Positions 1-9,875 of a stretch of 64,000 bases of DNA are shown here, piece by piece. Origin of the DNA: Sphagnum magellanicum (Eukaryota > Streptophyta > Sphagnopsida > Sphagnales > Sphagnaceae). A program made the position numbers and the translations under genes. The stretch covers positions 2,792,501-2,856,500 of the forward strand of contig CM038925.1 in NCBI GenBank assembly GCA_021904315.1. The letters run 5' to 3'. The notes beneath the pieces are model-generated. The model was not told the DNA's origin. It searched no databases and saw only the letters and a program-made list of their open reading frames with translations. Every line of letters begins with the position of its first letter. The stretch's first letter is position 1.

Positions 1-125
1 GAGCAAAGACTTGGAGTTTGTTTGTTTGTTCATTGTTTTTTTTTTTTTTGAATTCTGTTTACATCTCATGTTGAACATTGCACTAGTCATGAACAGCTAG
101 CAAAAGATGAGAGTGGCTCTGTCTT

Positions 126-222
126 CTTGAGGAAGCTGCTTCATGTAGCCACAAAGAGGAGAGCGGGTTTGTCTTCTTGGCATGGATCAGCTCTTGTGGC
201 TACAGGAAACAGCTCCCTCAAG
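126..222 (-). ncRNA. candidate miRNA-like hairpin inside intron 1
   Basis: Positions 126-154 pair with 194-222: 29-nt arms around a 39-nt loop. As plus-strand RNA there are three mismatches (133/215 A-C, 139/209 C-A, 143/205 A-G). As minus-strand RNA the first two become G-U wobbles, leaving only the third, so 28 of 29 positions pair, and 155/193 adds another wobble. This asymmetry favours a minus-strand, gene-sense transcript. Arm length, loop size and intronic position suit a plant pre-miRNA, but I do not recognise a known miRNA family. A decayed small MITE is the main alternative. Confidence 0.45.
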
Positions 223-271
223 GTCTTTCATCCTAATGTTAACAGAGAACTCTAGAATAGATATAGGTTCT

Positions 272-317
272 ACAGACAGACCAACAGACAGACAGAAAGA
301 CAGACAGGCAGACAGGA
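272..317. repeat. imperfect GACA tetranucleotide microsatellite
   Basis: ACAG/GACA units are repeated about eleven times with a few interruptions, within intron 1 of the ACL5-like gene. Confidence 0.85.
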
Positions 318-610
318 GGAGAAATCAGCACCACGTACATTATCCGAACATGAGTTAGACAAAGTATTAGACTAAGAAAACCCATGCCAGACCCAATTTA
401 GTATCTCTCTTCTAGAGAAAAACGAGACACAGATATGGTCCAAATAATCTGGCACTGAAATCATATGTAGAGAAACACTGCAGGAAAGCCTCCAACAACA
501 CAACAACAACAGAATTTAGCAATCCGAAATTGCAGAAACAAAAATATGTCAGAAGTTTGCAACTGCAGTTGGTAGACAGGAAAAACTGAGAGAGAAAAAC
601 GGTGGCTTAC

Positions 611-834
611 TTAGAAACACCGAACACCCATCTCAGGTCAGGTTCCAGCTCCTCTTCGAACCACAGGCACCGCTTGTTGACACGCTGCTGCTGCACCGTT
701 CCGTTGGTGGTGGTCATGGTACCATCACCTGCAGCTGCTGCTAGTAGCTGTGAACGTGATCCATTGGACGTGTGGTTTACCCTCTCCGTCGACGTTATGA
801 TGCCTGCTTCGACTTCGGTAGCGATTTCTCCCAT
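611..834 (-). CDS. ACL5: thermospermine synthase, ACAULIS5-like, exon 1 (partial gene)
   Basis: The exon encodes 74 full codons plus two bases (phase 2 donor). The diagnostic end is CLWFEEELEPDLRWVFGVS, which I align to the N-terminal strand of plant ACL5 (C-H-W-Y-E-E-E-I-D-D-D-L-K-W-S-F-A-L-N). ACL5 is a cytosolic aminopropyltransferase that transfers an aminopropyl group from decarboxylated SAM to spermidine, giving thermospermine, which restrains xylem differentiation. The catalytic fold lies in later exons outside the window. The ATG at 834 is the first in-frame ATG, sits in a good plant context (GCAGCAATGG) and begins MGE as ACL5 does. Residues 8-52 are low-complexity (TNGS, LAAAA, TTTNGT, QQQ) and longer than I recall for Arabidopsis. 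A spermidine or spermine synthase paralogue is the main alternative, but the motif fits ACL5 better. Confidence 0.72.
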
Positions 835-1900
835 TGCTGCCGCTGCAATCTTGTTCTTGTCTACAGAAGATTCTTGTTCCTTCAGATACTTGATTTTGCA
901 GGCTGGTAACCACGTTGAAGCCACCTCAAAATCTGTTCCGACCGGCGCCTTGGAAGTCTCCGAAGCTGCGAGGTTTCCAGGACTTTTTGACTCGATTTGA
1001 TGAGAGAGCGAGAGAGAGAGGATGTTGCAACACGTGCAGTCAACAACAGCTGACCGAAACTCCGGCACAAAGTGCAACAACAACCCAAAACTGGTAGCCT
1101 TCTTTTTGGATCAGACTTTCTTAACAATTGCTCATCTTCTTCTTCTTCTTCTTCACGCACTCATATTATAAGAAAACTCATAACTAGTTGCACAAAATAA
1201 TATGAAACCTATGAACAACAGCTTGAGCCTTCCACCACCTTTGCAAACATATCGGGATCACTACTAGTACACAGCACACGAGAGTAGTACTGAATCAGAC
1301 TGATCAGACGCAGACTGGTGGGGGCGCTTTTGCACACACAACAGAAAGGAACAAAGCAGTACTAGTACATCACAACACAACAGGAGACATAAATTCTTCA
1401 AACTAATGGGGTATAAACTAAGTAGTAGTGACTTAAAGAAAGACAAGCTGATGTGCACAGCAGCAGTAGTGCAGCACTTGCACAGCAGTCTGGACTTGAA
1501 AATCCCTCTCTCTCTCCGCTAATAAATGGGGTTTTGCTAATAAATAACAAACCCAGGCGGGTACTAGAACGAGAATCTGCTGAAACAAGAAATTGAAACT
1601 GCACGATCACTAATAACTCGTTGTACAACAAGCACACATGATGTTTGGAAACTGTGAGATGGAGCAATCTGTCTGGTGGTTGCCAGCAGTCATATGTAAG
1701 GAAAAGTAAGAACCGAACAAGTGCGAGCAAGCGTGAGAAACGGATGTGGGCTGGGAAGAAAGTCTAGAGAAAGAGAGAGAGAGAGAGAGAAAGAGGCGGT
1801 GGGGGAGAATTCGGTGGGCAATTTGTAGGTAAGAATAGGTGTGCACTTATGCTTCTGCTGCTTGCTTTATGGAGGAGGGTCCTGAGGTGGGTCCGCCTCC
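835..1900 (-). promoter_or_regulatory. 5' leader and proximal promoter region of the ACL5-like gene
   Basis: On the minus strand this region is CT-rich, typical of plant 5' leaders: a CTCTCTCTC run at about 1003-1020, GAA repeats (read from 1153 to 1137) and a CT tract at 1766-1794. A weak TATA-like element occurs at 1161-1173. Short upstream ORFs would lie in a long leader, including a 27-codon one from ATG 1693 to stop 1610 and three very short ones between about 1120 and 1190. The transcription start cannot be fixed from sequence alone. CpG is not depleted here, unlike most of the window, which fits an active promoter. Confidence 0.4.
1766..1794. repeat. (GA)n/(CT)n tract
   Basis: A nearly pure GA dinucleotide run, CT on the gene's sense strand. 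Such tracts are common in plant core promoters and leaders (GAGA or Y-patch elements). Confidence 0.85.
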
Positions 1901-1953
1901 TGCCTCCGTTTCCCTAGGTCAAAATTCCCAAATATCCACACTCTTTTTGGAAG

Positions 1954-2120
1954 CCCTCCCCTCTCCCTCCTTCCTCCCTCCCTGCCTCCCTCCCTCCATC
2001 CATGGGACTGGGCCCAAACCTCCCTTCCTCTCTCCCCTCCCCTCCCCTCCCCTCCCCTCCCTTCCATGATGGGACTTTTGTCCAATTCCTCGCTTCCTTC
2101 CTCCCTCCCTCTTTCCCTCC
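1954..2120. repeat. polypyrimidine block with C4T repeats, G-quadruplex potential
   Basis: Three pyrimidine tracts (1954-2000, 2020-2064, 2088-2120) are separated by related copies of a CATGGGACT...CCCAAACC segment. The middle tract has five consecutive C4 runs separated by single T (2034-2057) plus a C3, so the minus strand has five G4 runs with one-base loops. The minus strand is the sense strand of the downstream gene. Confidence 0.85.
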
Positions 2121-2140
2121 ATGGGACTTTTGCCCAAACC
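2001..2140. repeat. three diverged direct copies of a ~21-25 bp segment
   Basis: Copies begin at 2001, 2065 and 2120, each CATG(AT)GGGACT followed by TG(C/T)CCAA, spaced 64 and 55 bp apart by pyrimidine tracts. They look like a locally expanded minisatellite in the far promoter of the ACL5-like gene. Confidence 0.7.
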
Positions 2141-4680
2141 TGGACCATGGGTCCCATCACCAAGTAACTTCTTGCTTGTCAACAAATTATCCCAAGGACC
2201 CTACTCTTTTTCTTTTTTGTCTTTTTCTTCCTTTGATCTTTCTGTTTTGGGCTGGCTTGAACTCCTCCTCCTGTTCCTAAACGAACTTGGGTTCATTTTT
2301 TGGGGTTGGGAAGAAGGGGTTTCCATTTTTTGGATGGATTCTTTTTGTTGGCCATGGGTATTTCATACTTTCAAACCCATGTGTTTTCAAGGGGACCTTT
2401 TCCTTAATCTTTTGCATGAACTTTTTTCCTTCCATGTACCTTGTAGAATTGTGTTGGCCCATTTTCTCATTGGCACCAAGTGTCCTATTTTCCTGCACTC
2501 TTCTCCCATTGGGCAAAAATTATTATTTTGTAGGCCCCCAAGTGTCATATTTTCGTCATCTTAATTTGGAAAGTTGTGTACATTTTAGAGTTCAATTGAA
2601 ATGAGACCATTGGTCTTTGCCTTCAACCTCTTTAAGCAAATGCTTCCTTTTACCCCCATTTTTCCTTGTTCTGTCACATCCTATGTTTTATTTTATCACT
2701 GCCTGTAAATCTTCTTTTTTTTGGGTATACCCAACCTCATAATTTAAGGGTCCCTCTTGCTTTCACCTTGCAAAGCATGTTAGACTTAGGCAAGTTTATG
2801 GTATCATAACATAAGCATGAGACATTATATTTTGTAACATCAAAATAATGGTTGACGAATTCTATCACTTTATCACATGAAACACTATCACAATATCATA
2901 GTTTCCTTAGATTATCAAATTTTCACCTTCTTGTCAATAGCCCTCCATTGTTCAACTTGCTCAATGGATTATTGAACTTTACGTTGTCTCTTATCCAAAC
3001 TCAATTTGTTGCAACAACTCATGTCCTTCATATTCATCTAGCATAGGTAGCATAGGTAGTCTTGTTGTCATGTTGCATAAATGCATGGTATAGTGTACAC
3101 ACTTATAGAGAAAATTGGAATTATATATTGTAATAAAATTAGCAACAATTAATATTTCACTCGTGCTTTGAATTTTTTTTAAAATCTCATTTAGTTGATT
3201 TGAGTTTTTGATGCAAAAATAACTTATATTAACCACATTGAGTATCCATTGATTCAGAATTGTGCTTACGTGCATTCATGCAAGCCAATTGATTGGACCA
3301 AAAAGTAGCCCAAAAAAAGTGCCCATAAGCCAATTTTGGGTGGCATTTTCTCTGTTTTTTCAAGCTTTGGGATGGTCCTAAGTAGGTTGGGCAACAATAA
3401 TCCATTACTTCAAGCAATTGTTTTGCATTCATGTTCAAGCCATCATATAGATCACTACTTTGTACATGTGTGCACAAATCTAACATAAAACATATTTTCT
3501 CAACATGATATGAACTTCAATTGTTTTCAACTATAAAAAAATGTTCATAGAAAACAACATATAATTGATGCAATGTGAAATCCTTGAAACTTGTTTTCAT
3601 TGACATAACATAATACCTTGGGCAATTCAACAATTCATTGTCAAATATTTAATTAATTTTCAAAATTTTAATTCAATATTCAATTATAATTTTTAAATTT
3701 ATGACAAAGGTTGAAATATTAATTAGCAATTCGATAGACGTTGAATATTAATTAGCTAAAAACAAACTATCATTTGCACTTTCATGAAATTAAGAGGGCT
3801 GAATAATATTTTTTAAATTAGTGAGAGAATCATTATTATTCTATTTCATCAAATTGTTGACCATTTTAATTGCACGCATATGAGAAGTCACTAGATTTCT
3901 TTGTGAAAACACTTCATAAACAAAACCCATTGAATGGAAAAAAGGAACCTAGGGAAAGAAAAAAACACTATTCATATCTTTTTAGACTTTCAACGTAGTT
4001 ATCATGTTGTCAAAATTTTCAAAAAATTCATAAATAATTTAATCAATGTCAAATTGGCTTGACGACTATGATATCATTTAATTAAATTTGAATCCCTAAT
4101 AACCACAATATCAATGATTGAACCATTTTGAATCCAAATGATATATGTTTTTTCATCAACTATCAAATCCCTAATGTTCATTTTAAATGTCCATAGCTTT
4201 TTTTAATTTATGCATTATGCACATATAATATATAATACATCTACATCATATATACACTTGAATTGGTAACATCAAACTAAGTCCGTAAATTGATCATCCA
4301 ATTTTTGAATTTATTTGCCCCATTTGAATACCCACATACCATAATTTTTCATGTGCCATGTATTGGTCCAATGTAACTTGCACTAGGGAACCTATATGTA
4401 AATGTGCATCAAAAAAATTATGCATGTTGTTTAAAACAATCTATTTGAGAACATTATACCATTTTTCATTAACTTTTTTTAAATGTTTTTTTTATAATGA
4501 TTAAAAAAAACATAAGGTAGCCCATTTACATCTCAATCATAAATTTTCATTTTCAACCTTCAACCATTTACAACCCAAAAAAGCATAATCATCAACATTA
4601 TTTGGCATGATGCACTACCAAATATTGAAATATCATATAATTTGAACTTCATCGCTTTAAGACAATTTGAAAAAACATTG
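2141..4680. other. AT-rich intergenic DNA
   Basis: The first 600 bp are T-rich with scattered G runs; the rest is AT-rich and CpG-poor. I see no convincing host gene. The only protein-like trace is the possible gag fragment at 3229-3486. Short open frames at 2121-2604 lack codon structure and lie on T-rich sequence. Confidence 0.6.
3229..3486 (-). pseudogene. possible gypsy gag fragment
   Basis: The 85-codon open frame contains a segment reading roughly L-Y-D-G-L-N...K-Q-L-L-E-V-M, which resembles the conserved (F/L)Y-x-G-L...(T/K)xxxL(D/E) region of plant Ty3/gypsy gag. It lies in heavily decayed DNA and has no flanking domain in the right order. The match is short and made by eye, so this is tentative. 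Confidence 0.2.
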
Positions 4681-4820
4681 ATGGAGAATATTTTTCCTTG
4701 TGGCTATCTCTTTGAATGTGAAAATTTTCATTTATAAATTCATATGCAAATTAACCTCAACCCTATACACTAATCAAAAAACTACCAACAAGCATCATTG
4801 TTTTTGTACATGATATTGCA
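4680..4820 (-). pseudogene. older gypsy integrase C-terminal fragment, left of the nested insertion
   Basis: On the minus strand, 4770-4735 reads VYRVEVNLHMNL, matching the plant gypsy integrase C-terminal motif (LVYG-x-E-a-x-L-P-x-E-x) followed by diverged sequence. It is the expected continuation of the integrase fragment at 11781-12290, in the same orientation, separated from it only by the chromovirus. It is too decayed to follow below about 4680. Confidence 0.5.
4816..4820. repeat. target-site duplication, left copy (TTGCA)
   Basis: Five bases next to the left LTR, versus TTGTG at the right LTR. Both derive from TTGCG by one transition each (CG to CA, CG to TG), as expected from deamination of a methylated CpG. 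Confidence 0.7.
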
Positions 4821-5641
4821 TGACGCGCTCCCAAGTTCCTAGTTAGACTCAAGATGGGTCTAAATTACTCAAATAACAAAATTGTGAGGAACTCCAAGCA
4901 CGCTCCAAGCTCTCACCACTAGAAGGGGTAAGGGGGCGTCCTAAAGCTCCAAGATGGGACTAGGAAGAGTGACAAGCTTTAATTACTTACTCGAACCTGC
5001 ATCAAACCAATCAACAAGTTTGTTAGATCATTTTCTAAAGCACCTTTAGTGCTAGGACCAACCACGGGCAACTCTAAACTCACAAAACTCACCACAACCC
5101 AAATTCGGGGGAAGGCACCACCTTCCCCCATATAGTATTCTTTGCATCTCTCCACGATGCCTACATCTAAATGGTTTTTTGTTTCGGGACTCCCAAGGAG
5201 GAGTCCCGAAATTGTCTCGATTTGGACTTTCGGGATTTTGCGAAATCATAATTTTTTGCCCAGACCTCTGATTGGGATGAAGTCTAAAACAAACTTGTAG
5301 TTCTCCTCGAAAGCTTACCAATGATGTATCGCACCCCCTGTGCATGCACCGAGGTCAGGCCGATTCCCGACTTTTAGTGGTTGGGAGTCAAATTGCAAGT
5401 TTGACTTTTGGCCCTTCTTTTTGCCATAATGTGTGCTGGAGATATCCAAATGGCCCATGCAAACCCATTTTCGACATCTACTCTTTGATAGTTTTCCAAT
5501 GATATAAAGAACGCCCCAATGCAAGGTGTTTTGACCCTTGCAATCGAACTTTGAAGTTTTGGGAGTCCTAAAAGACTCCCAAGACCCAATTTTGGGAGTG
5601 TGAGTTTCATCCTCACACTCTCTCAAAATAGGGTTGTGACA
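4821..5641 (-). repeat. 3' LTR of the chromovirus
   Basis: This 821-bp copy is collinear with the LTR at 10955-11775, starting TGACG and ending TGTGACA on the plus strand. As the element is on the minus strand this is the 3' LTR, next to the PPT. It includes an internal palindrome (GACTCCCAAGGAGGAGTC) near 5189-5206. Confidence 0.95.
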
Positions 5642-5653
5642 CTCTCCCCCACT
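5642..5653 (-). other. polypurine tract of the chromovirus
   Basis: On the minus strand AGTGGGGGAGAG lies directly before the LTR start TGTCACAAC. This is the standard position and composition for plus-strand priming. A diverged second copy of this context lies near 6378-6436. Confidence 0.85.
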
Positions 5654-6377
5654 AGAAGAAAAGGTGAATGTCATCATTGACACTTAAAATTTCTTTCGAG
5701 AATTATAATTACTTTCTTTTGGATCCTTGGCCATCATTTGCTGACTTCTACGGCAAGACCTTGCCTCAATCTAACTTAGGCATCCCCAAGTTTCTAACAT
5801 TTTCTTAGCAAGTCCAAAGGTATCTCATAAGAAAAACCCTTAACCTTTGCTTCGTCAAAAGACCTAAACTAGTCTAATTGATGAAGCCCTCATTTGGGAA
5901 ACCATTATTTTAACCTTCCCCTCATGAGGAACTCAAACCAAGTCTAATCTTGACCTAAGCTACTTGACATGACTCCTTTCCACAACTTGCGCCTTGATCA
6001 TAACAATCAAGCCTTAACGAAAAGGTTTGTTTATTAAAGTACGAAAAGCGACATTTGGGATTTATAAAAACCAAGTCCCAAACTACACGATTAAAGTACG
6101 CAAATGGGGTCATGAGTTCCTGTGTTGTCCACGAGTACCAACCAACCTTTTGAGATGCACTTAAAGCTTGTGCATGTCCCTATAAGCTCACCTTGTTTGA
6201 CTCATCTTTTGGGGTCAAGGTTTCGTTTAACCCCAAAGTAGGAGTCCGATTTTGATTTGGGCCTACGCAAGAAAGTTCCATTTGTCCGATGCCAACTTGA
6301 CAGCACTATTTACACTAATACCTTATTTTCGTGATATAATCTCTTGGAAGTTTTCAGCTTTTATTTCACTTACAACT
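5654..6377 (-). other. noncoding 3' spacer between a duplicated PPT-like context
   Basis: About 725 bp separate the end of pol from the PPT. I see no coding pattern. Both ends carry a related block: plus-strand GTGAC...CCCCACTA(A/G)AAGAAA(A)GGTGA(A)TGTC at about 5636-5680 and about 6378-6436. The spacer may have been added by duplication or template switching. Confidence 0.55.
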
Positions 6378-6434
6378 TGATGTGGTACAATTTATGTGAC
6401 TCCCTGCCCCACTAAAAGAAAGGTGATGTCCTCA

Positions 6435-6655
6435 TCACATTCTACATCTTTTTTTTGTCAATCTAATGTGGAATTTTTCTATGGTTTCTTGGGCATGTTC
6501 CATATCGGATTCATTCACCCAAGATGCTTCTAATGGATGGTATCATGTCCACTTAACTAAGTATTCTCGTTCTTGTCCTCTTAGTTGCCTCGACTTGAGC
6601 ACAGCCTACACTTCAAATTCTAGTTCATTATGAACCAAATATGGTGGGGCCTTGA
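6435..6655 (-). pseudogene. chromodomain at the integrase C-terminus
   Basis: A frame starting near 6655 reads a chromodomain: basic stretch KSRQLRGQEREYLVKW, then YHPLEASW and a helical end with HAQETIEKF. EYLVKW and the later W are hallmark chromodomain residues. Such domains bind modified histones, typically H3K9-methylated, and direct integration to heterochromatin. Two in-frame stops interrupt it, one before the basic stretch and one after VKWT. It is one frame off the integrase C-terminal frame, so a frameshift lies near 6660. Confidence 0.8.
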
Positions 6656-6659
6656 GTTG

Positions 6660-7929
6660 TGCTCCCGATTAGGCCTTGAGGCATCGCAGGCAACTAATTT
6701 CAAAAGAGAAACATGAAATGTGGGGTGAATTCTAAAATTTTCTAGTAGTTCTAACTTGTAAGTGTCGGAAAGTTTTTTTTTCCAACACTTTGAATGGGCC
6801 CGCATATGGGCCCAAGAACTTGTGACTCAAACCTTCTAGCAATCGAAATTTTTTGATGTTCAACCACACTTCATCCCCTTTTTAAAACTTCACCTTTCAT
6901 CAAGACTTGTCCGCAAAATCCTTGTACCACTTGTGTGCCTTTCCAAGTTGGCCTTTGCCACCTCCCACATGTGCCGCCTTTCTTCATCAAGTTGTGTGAC
7001 CATTGGCACTTCTTCACTTGCATCACTTAGGGGTTGGCCATGTGCTGCCCAAGTCATGGGCATAATTGGTGACTTGCCCGTCACCATCTAAAAGGGGGTG
7101 GACCCAGTTACGGAGTGTTGCAAGTTGTTGTAACAAAACTTGGCTAACTCCAAATGGTCCACCCAATCTTGTTGATTCGCCGCCACATAATTCTTCAAGA
7201 ATTGTTGGATAACCAAGTTCACCCTCTTGGTTTGTCCATCAGTTTGGGGGCGAAAGGAAGTGCTCATCTTGAGCTCCGACCCCATTCGCTTCCATAAGGC
7301 TCATTAAAACTTCCTTGTGAACTTTGGGTCTCGATCCGAGACTATGTCCTTTGGGAGGCCATGATGTTTGAAAAGATGCATGAAAAATAACCTACCCATT
7401 TCTTAGGCCGTGGCTTCATCTTTGGTGGGAATGAAATGTTGCCATCTTGTTAAATCGATCCACCACCACCATGATGGCGTCAAAACCTCTTGATGGGCAA
7501 GCTTACCATGAAATCCATGGACACATTTTCCCACGGCCCTTCAAGAATTGGCAAAGGTTGTAACAAACCCGTTTACTTCTTATTAAGTGTTCGAGTTTTT
7601 TGGCAAGTCAAGCAAGTTTTCACATACTCCTCTGCATTGTCTTTCAAGTTGAGCCAATAATAAGACTTTTTAAGGAGTGTTGTGGTGCGCTTTGCACCAC
7701 CGTGGCCTGCAAATGACCTATCATGACATTCTTTCAAGACGATGTCCCTCAGTTTCCTTTTCGGTACATAAAGTTGATTTTGCTTATACCACAATAGTCC
7801 ATTTTGCAATTAGAAGTGTGATTTGGCTCCATTTTGAATGTTTTGCCTCACTTCTTTGGCAAATTTGTCACGACGGCTCGCTAGTTGAATTTCATTTTGA
7901 AGCTTTGTTTCTCCCACATACACCACTTT
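6660..7929 (-). pseudogene. integrase of the chromovirus
   Basis: The HHCC zinc-binding domain is at about 7573-7809 (ECHDRSFAGHGG, then CLTCQ). The core has the first Asp at 7515-7513 (SMDF), the second at 7336-7334 (SDRDPKF), and 35 residues later the position of the catalytic Glu at 7228-7226, which is Lys here (AAG, one G-to-A change from GAG). The C-terminal part has KLELLENFRIHPTFHVSLLK (about 6690-6760). There are at least one frameshift between the zinc finger and the core and adjacent stops near 7307. With the E-to-K change the DDE triad is broken. Confidence 0.9.
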
Positions 7930-8399
7930 AATTTGGTGCTTTCGATTTAACGCATCAGGCACCACGTTCTCCTTCCCGGGCTTGCGTCAAATGTCTACAT
8001 TGAACAAGGCCAATGTGCCTTGCCATCTCACTTATTTCGAGGATAACTTGGGTTGAGTGGCAAAGTACTTCAAGGTCACATTGTCGATCCACACCACCAC
8101 ATCTTTGGAGCTTATGTAATGGCTCAAGTCTTGAGACAATGTATGACCGCCAACATTTCCTTCTCATGTGTTGGCCACCTTTGCTCCATCTCGTTCAATT
8201 TCTTGTTCTCAAATGTCATCAGTTTTCCTTCTTGCACTAGGACTCCTCCAATTGAAAGTTGAAAGCATCAGAATGAATCTTAAAATCTTTGTCGAAATCG
8301 AATAACTTTAACACTAATGCTTTCACCAAAATGCCTTTCAAGGTCTCAAAGACCTCGTCACATGCTCCATCCCATTCGTAAGTTCCGGCGGACTTTTTT
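7930..8399 (-). pseudogene. RNase H and RT-connection domain of the chromovirus
   Basis: The connection ends with a segment containing TYEWDGACDEVFETLK, then the RNase H entry KIHSDAFNF with the catalytic Asp at 8269-8267. A frameshift near 8265 moves the frame to a segment reading GGVLVQEGKL and THEKEMLAVIHCLKT. A further shift near 8120 leads to VVVWIDNVTLKYFATQPKL and a terminal PDALNRKHQ. In intact relatives RNase H removes the RNA template and tRNA primer during reverse transcription. Confidence 0.88.
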
Positions 8400-9211
8400 A
8401 AAAAGTTTGTCAAAGGTGCGACCATCTTCGCAAAGTTTTTTATGAACTTGCGATAATAGGAGGCCAATCCTAAAAAGGATGTTAAGGCCAGAGCCAACTT
8501 AGGCGGTTCCCAATCCCAAATTGCCTTCACCTTGTGATTGTCCATCTTCAAACCTTCTTAAGTGATCTTATGTCCAAAGAAGTCCATTTCCATCACCCCG
8601 AATTCACATTTCTCGAGCTTGGCATACAACTTGTTTTCCTTCAATCTTTGGAACACCTTTCGGAGGTGCTCCACATGGTCTTCCAAGGAGCCACTATAGA
8701 TCAAAATGTCGTCTATGTAAACGACGACAAAGTCATCAAGTCATTCTCGGAAAATGTCATTCATGAGAGTGCAAAACGTGGCGGGTGTGTTGGTGAGCCC
8801 AAAAGGCATCACCAAAAATTCGTACGAACCATATTTTGTGCGATAAGCAGTTTTTTCTTCATCCCTTTCCGCAACTCGAATTTGGTAATACCCCGAACGT
8901 AGGTCAATCCTACTAAACACTTTAGCTCCCAAAAGTTGGTCAAAGAAATCATCAATCCGAAGTAATGGGTATCAGTTTTTCACCATCGCCTTGTTGAGGG
9001 CTCTATAATCCACACACATCTTCAATGTCCCATCCTTCTTGTGAACAAAAAGGATAGGTGCCCTATATGGCAATTTGTTAAGTTTAATGTATCCATTCAT
9101 GAGGAGTTCTTCGAGTTGAACTTTAAATTCTTTCAACTCCTCATGGCTCATTCGATATGGGGCCTTGGCGAGAGGTGCCACTCCTGGCATCACCTCAATC
9201 ACATGATCAAT
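8400..9211 (-). pseudogene. reverse transcriptase of the chromovirus
   Basis: Conserved blocks appear in order: [61 protein letters not shown] and the catalytic YIDD box at 8719-8708, intact. One frame runs from 9709 to about 8267 but is broken by stops at 9214-9212, 8974-8972, 8743-8741 and 8560-8558. The stop at 8974 fits CGA to TGA and that at 8743 fits TGG to TGA. The intact YIDD box and single frame contrast with the more damaged integrase and RNase H. Confidence 0.93.
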
Positions 9212-9709
9212 TTATCTTCTTGGGGGCAAGTCCTCATGCAACTCTTCAAACATCACATCTAAGAACTCATCCAAAATTTGTTTAATGTAATTCGGGGAAG
9301 TCACCAAATTGGCAGCTTCCTTGGGCTCATACTCATCCAACACCCACATGACACACAACATGTCGTAACCTCCCACGCATTCTCTTTCCCAGGTTTTTCC
9401 TAACATAAAGTGGATGGTTGATCCACCCCCGCAAGGCATTTCGTGTGCCTTCACCCACACGATCCCGCTTTTGGACGGGATTTTAACTAGTTTATTGTGC
9501 CCTTCTATGAGCACATTGTTTTGGGTGATGAACTCCATTCCTAAAACGCAATCCATTCCACCTAAAATGAAAACCAACAAGTCCACCTTTCCTTTCCAAT
9601 TTCTTAGTTGAAAAGGCATTTCCTTTGCTTGTGACGTAGTGGGATGGGGAACCCCATCCGCAATGTGCACCTTGATGGGTGCCTTAAGCTCCTCCAATTG
9701 GAGCTCCAT
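9212..9709 (-). pseudogene. protease C-terminal part and protease-RT linker
   Basis: This frame begins MELQLEELKAPIKVHIADG and continues with LLVFILGGMDCVLGMEF, which fits the C-terminal half of a plant gypsy retropepsin (hydrophobic strand plus LGMEF). The acidic linker ends EDLPPRR, followed by a stop and then RT. It is one frame off the N-terminal protease part, so a small indel lies at about 9715-9730. Confidence 0.8.
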
Positions 9710-9875
9710 CCTTTTGGCACTTTTCTGGAGTTATGAAATTGTGAGAAGCCCATGTGTCTAAAAGACATAACACATTTCGCTTAGTAATTTTCCCCTTCAA
9801 GAAAATAAGTCGATTGCATTCAACTTGGGCTAGGTTCGCATTACGGGCAATTACTTTAGAGCCTCTATTCCCCAC
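9684..9875 (-). pseudogene. aspartic protease N-terminal part with altered active site
   Basis: This is the gag frame continued. The retropepsin active-site motif reads LLDTWASHNF where the family has D-(T/S)-G-A; the Gly position (9752-9750) is Trp. The catalytic Asp is at 9758-9756. Loss of the Gly next to the catalytic Asp should disable the enzyme that processes gag-pol. The frame stops at 9684 because of the indel described for the downstream part. Confidence 0.85.

Larger units (their letters stand above)
1..610 (-). other. intron 1 (partial) of the ACL5-like gene
   Basis: This stretch lies downstream of the exon 1 donor on the minus strand. I looked for the expected second exon, a conserved spermidine/thermospermine synthase stretch rich in G, D and K, and found none, so intron 1 appears to exceed 600 bp and to leave the window. 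It holds a long inverted repeat (126-222), a GACA-type microsatellite (272-317) and a poly-T run near 38-49. The donor reads AA|GTAAGC on the minus strand, with GT at 610-609, close to the plant consensus. The intron call is inferred from the exon identity and donor. Confidence 0.6.

Noticed and set aside
602-1000. Plus-strand open frame opposite the ACL5 exon
   Set aside because: It is a shadow of the minus-strand exon, begins at GTG and shows no family motif.
835-1083. N-terminal extension of the ACL5-like exon up to 1083
   Set aside because: The frame is open but has no ATG upstream of 834; the apparent start is TTG. The segment is CT-rich leader-like sequence.
1839-2280. Several overlapping open frames on both strands
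   Set aside because: They translate the polypyrimidine tract (P/S/L-rich on one strand, G/R/E-rich on the other); low complexity only.
5052-5683. Minus-strand open frames of 80-122 codons
   Set aside because: They lie within the 3' LTR and its junction and are not matched by comparable frames in the other LTR.
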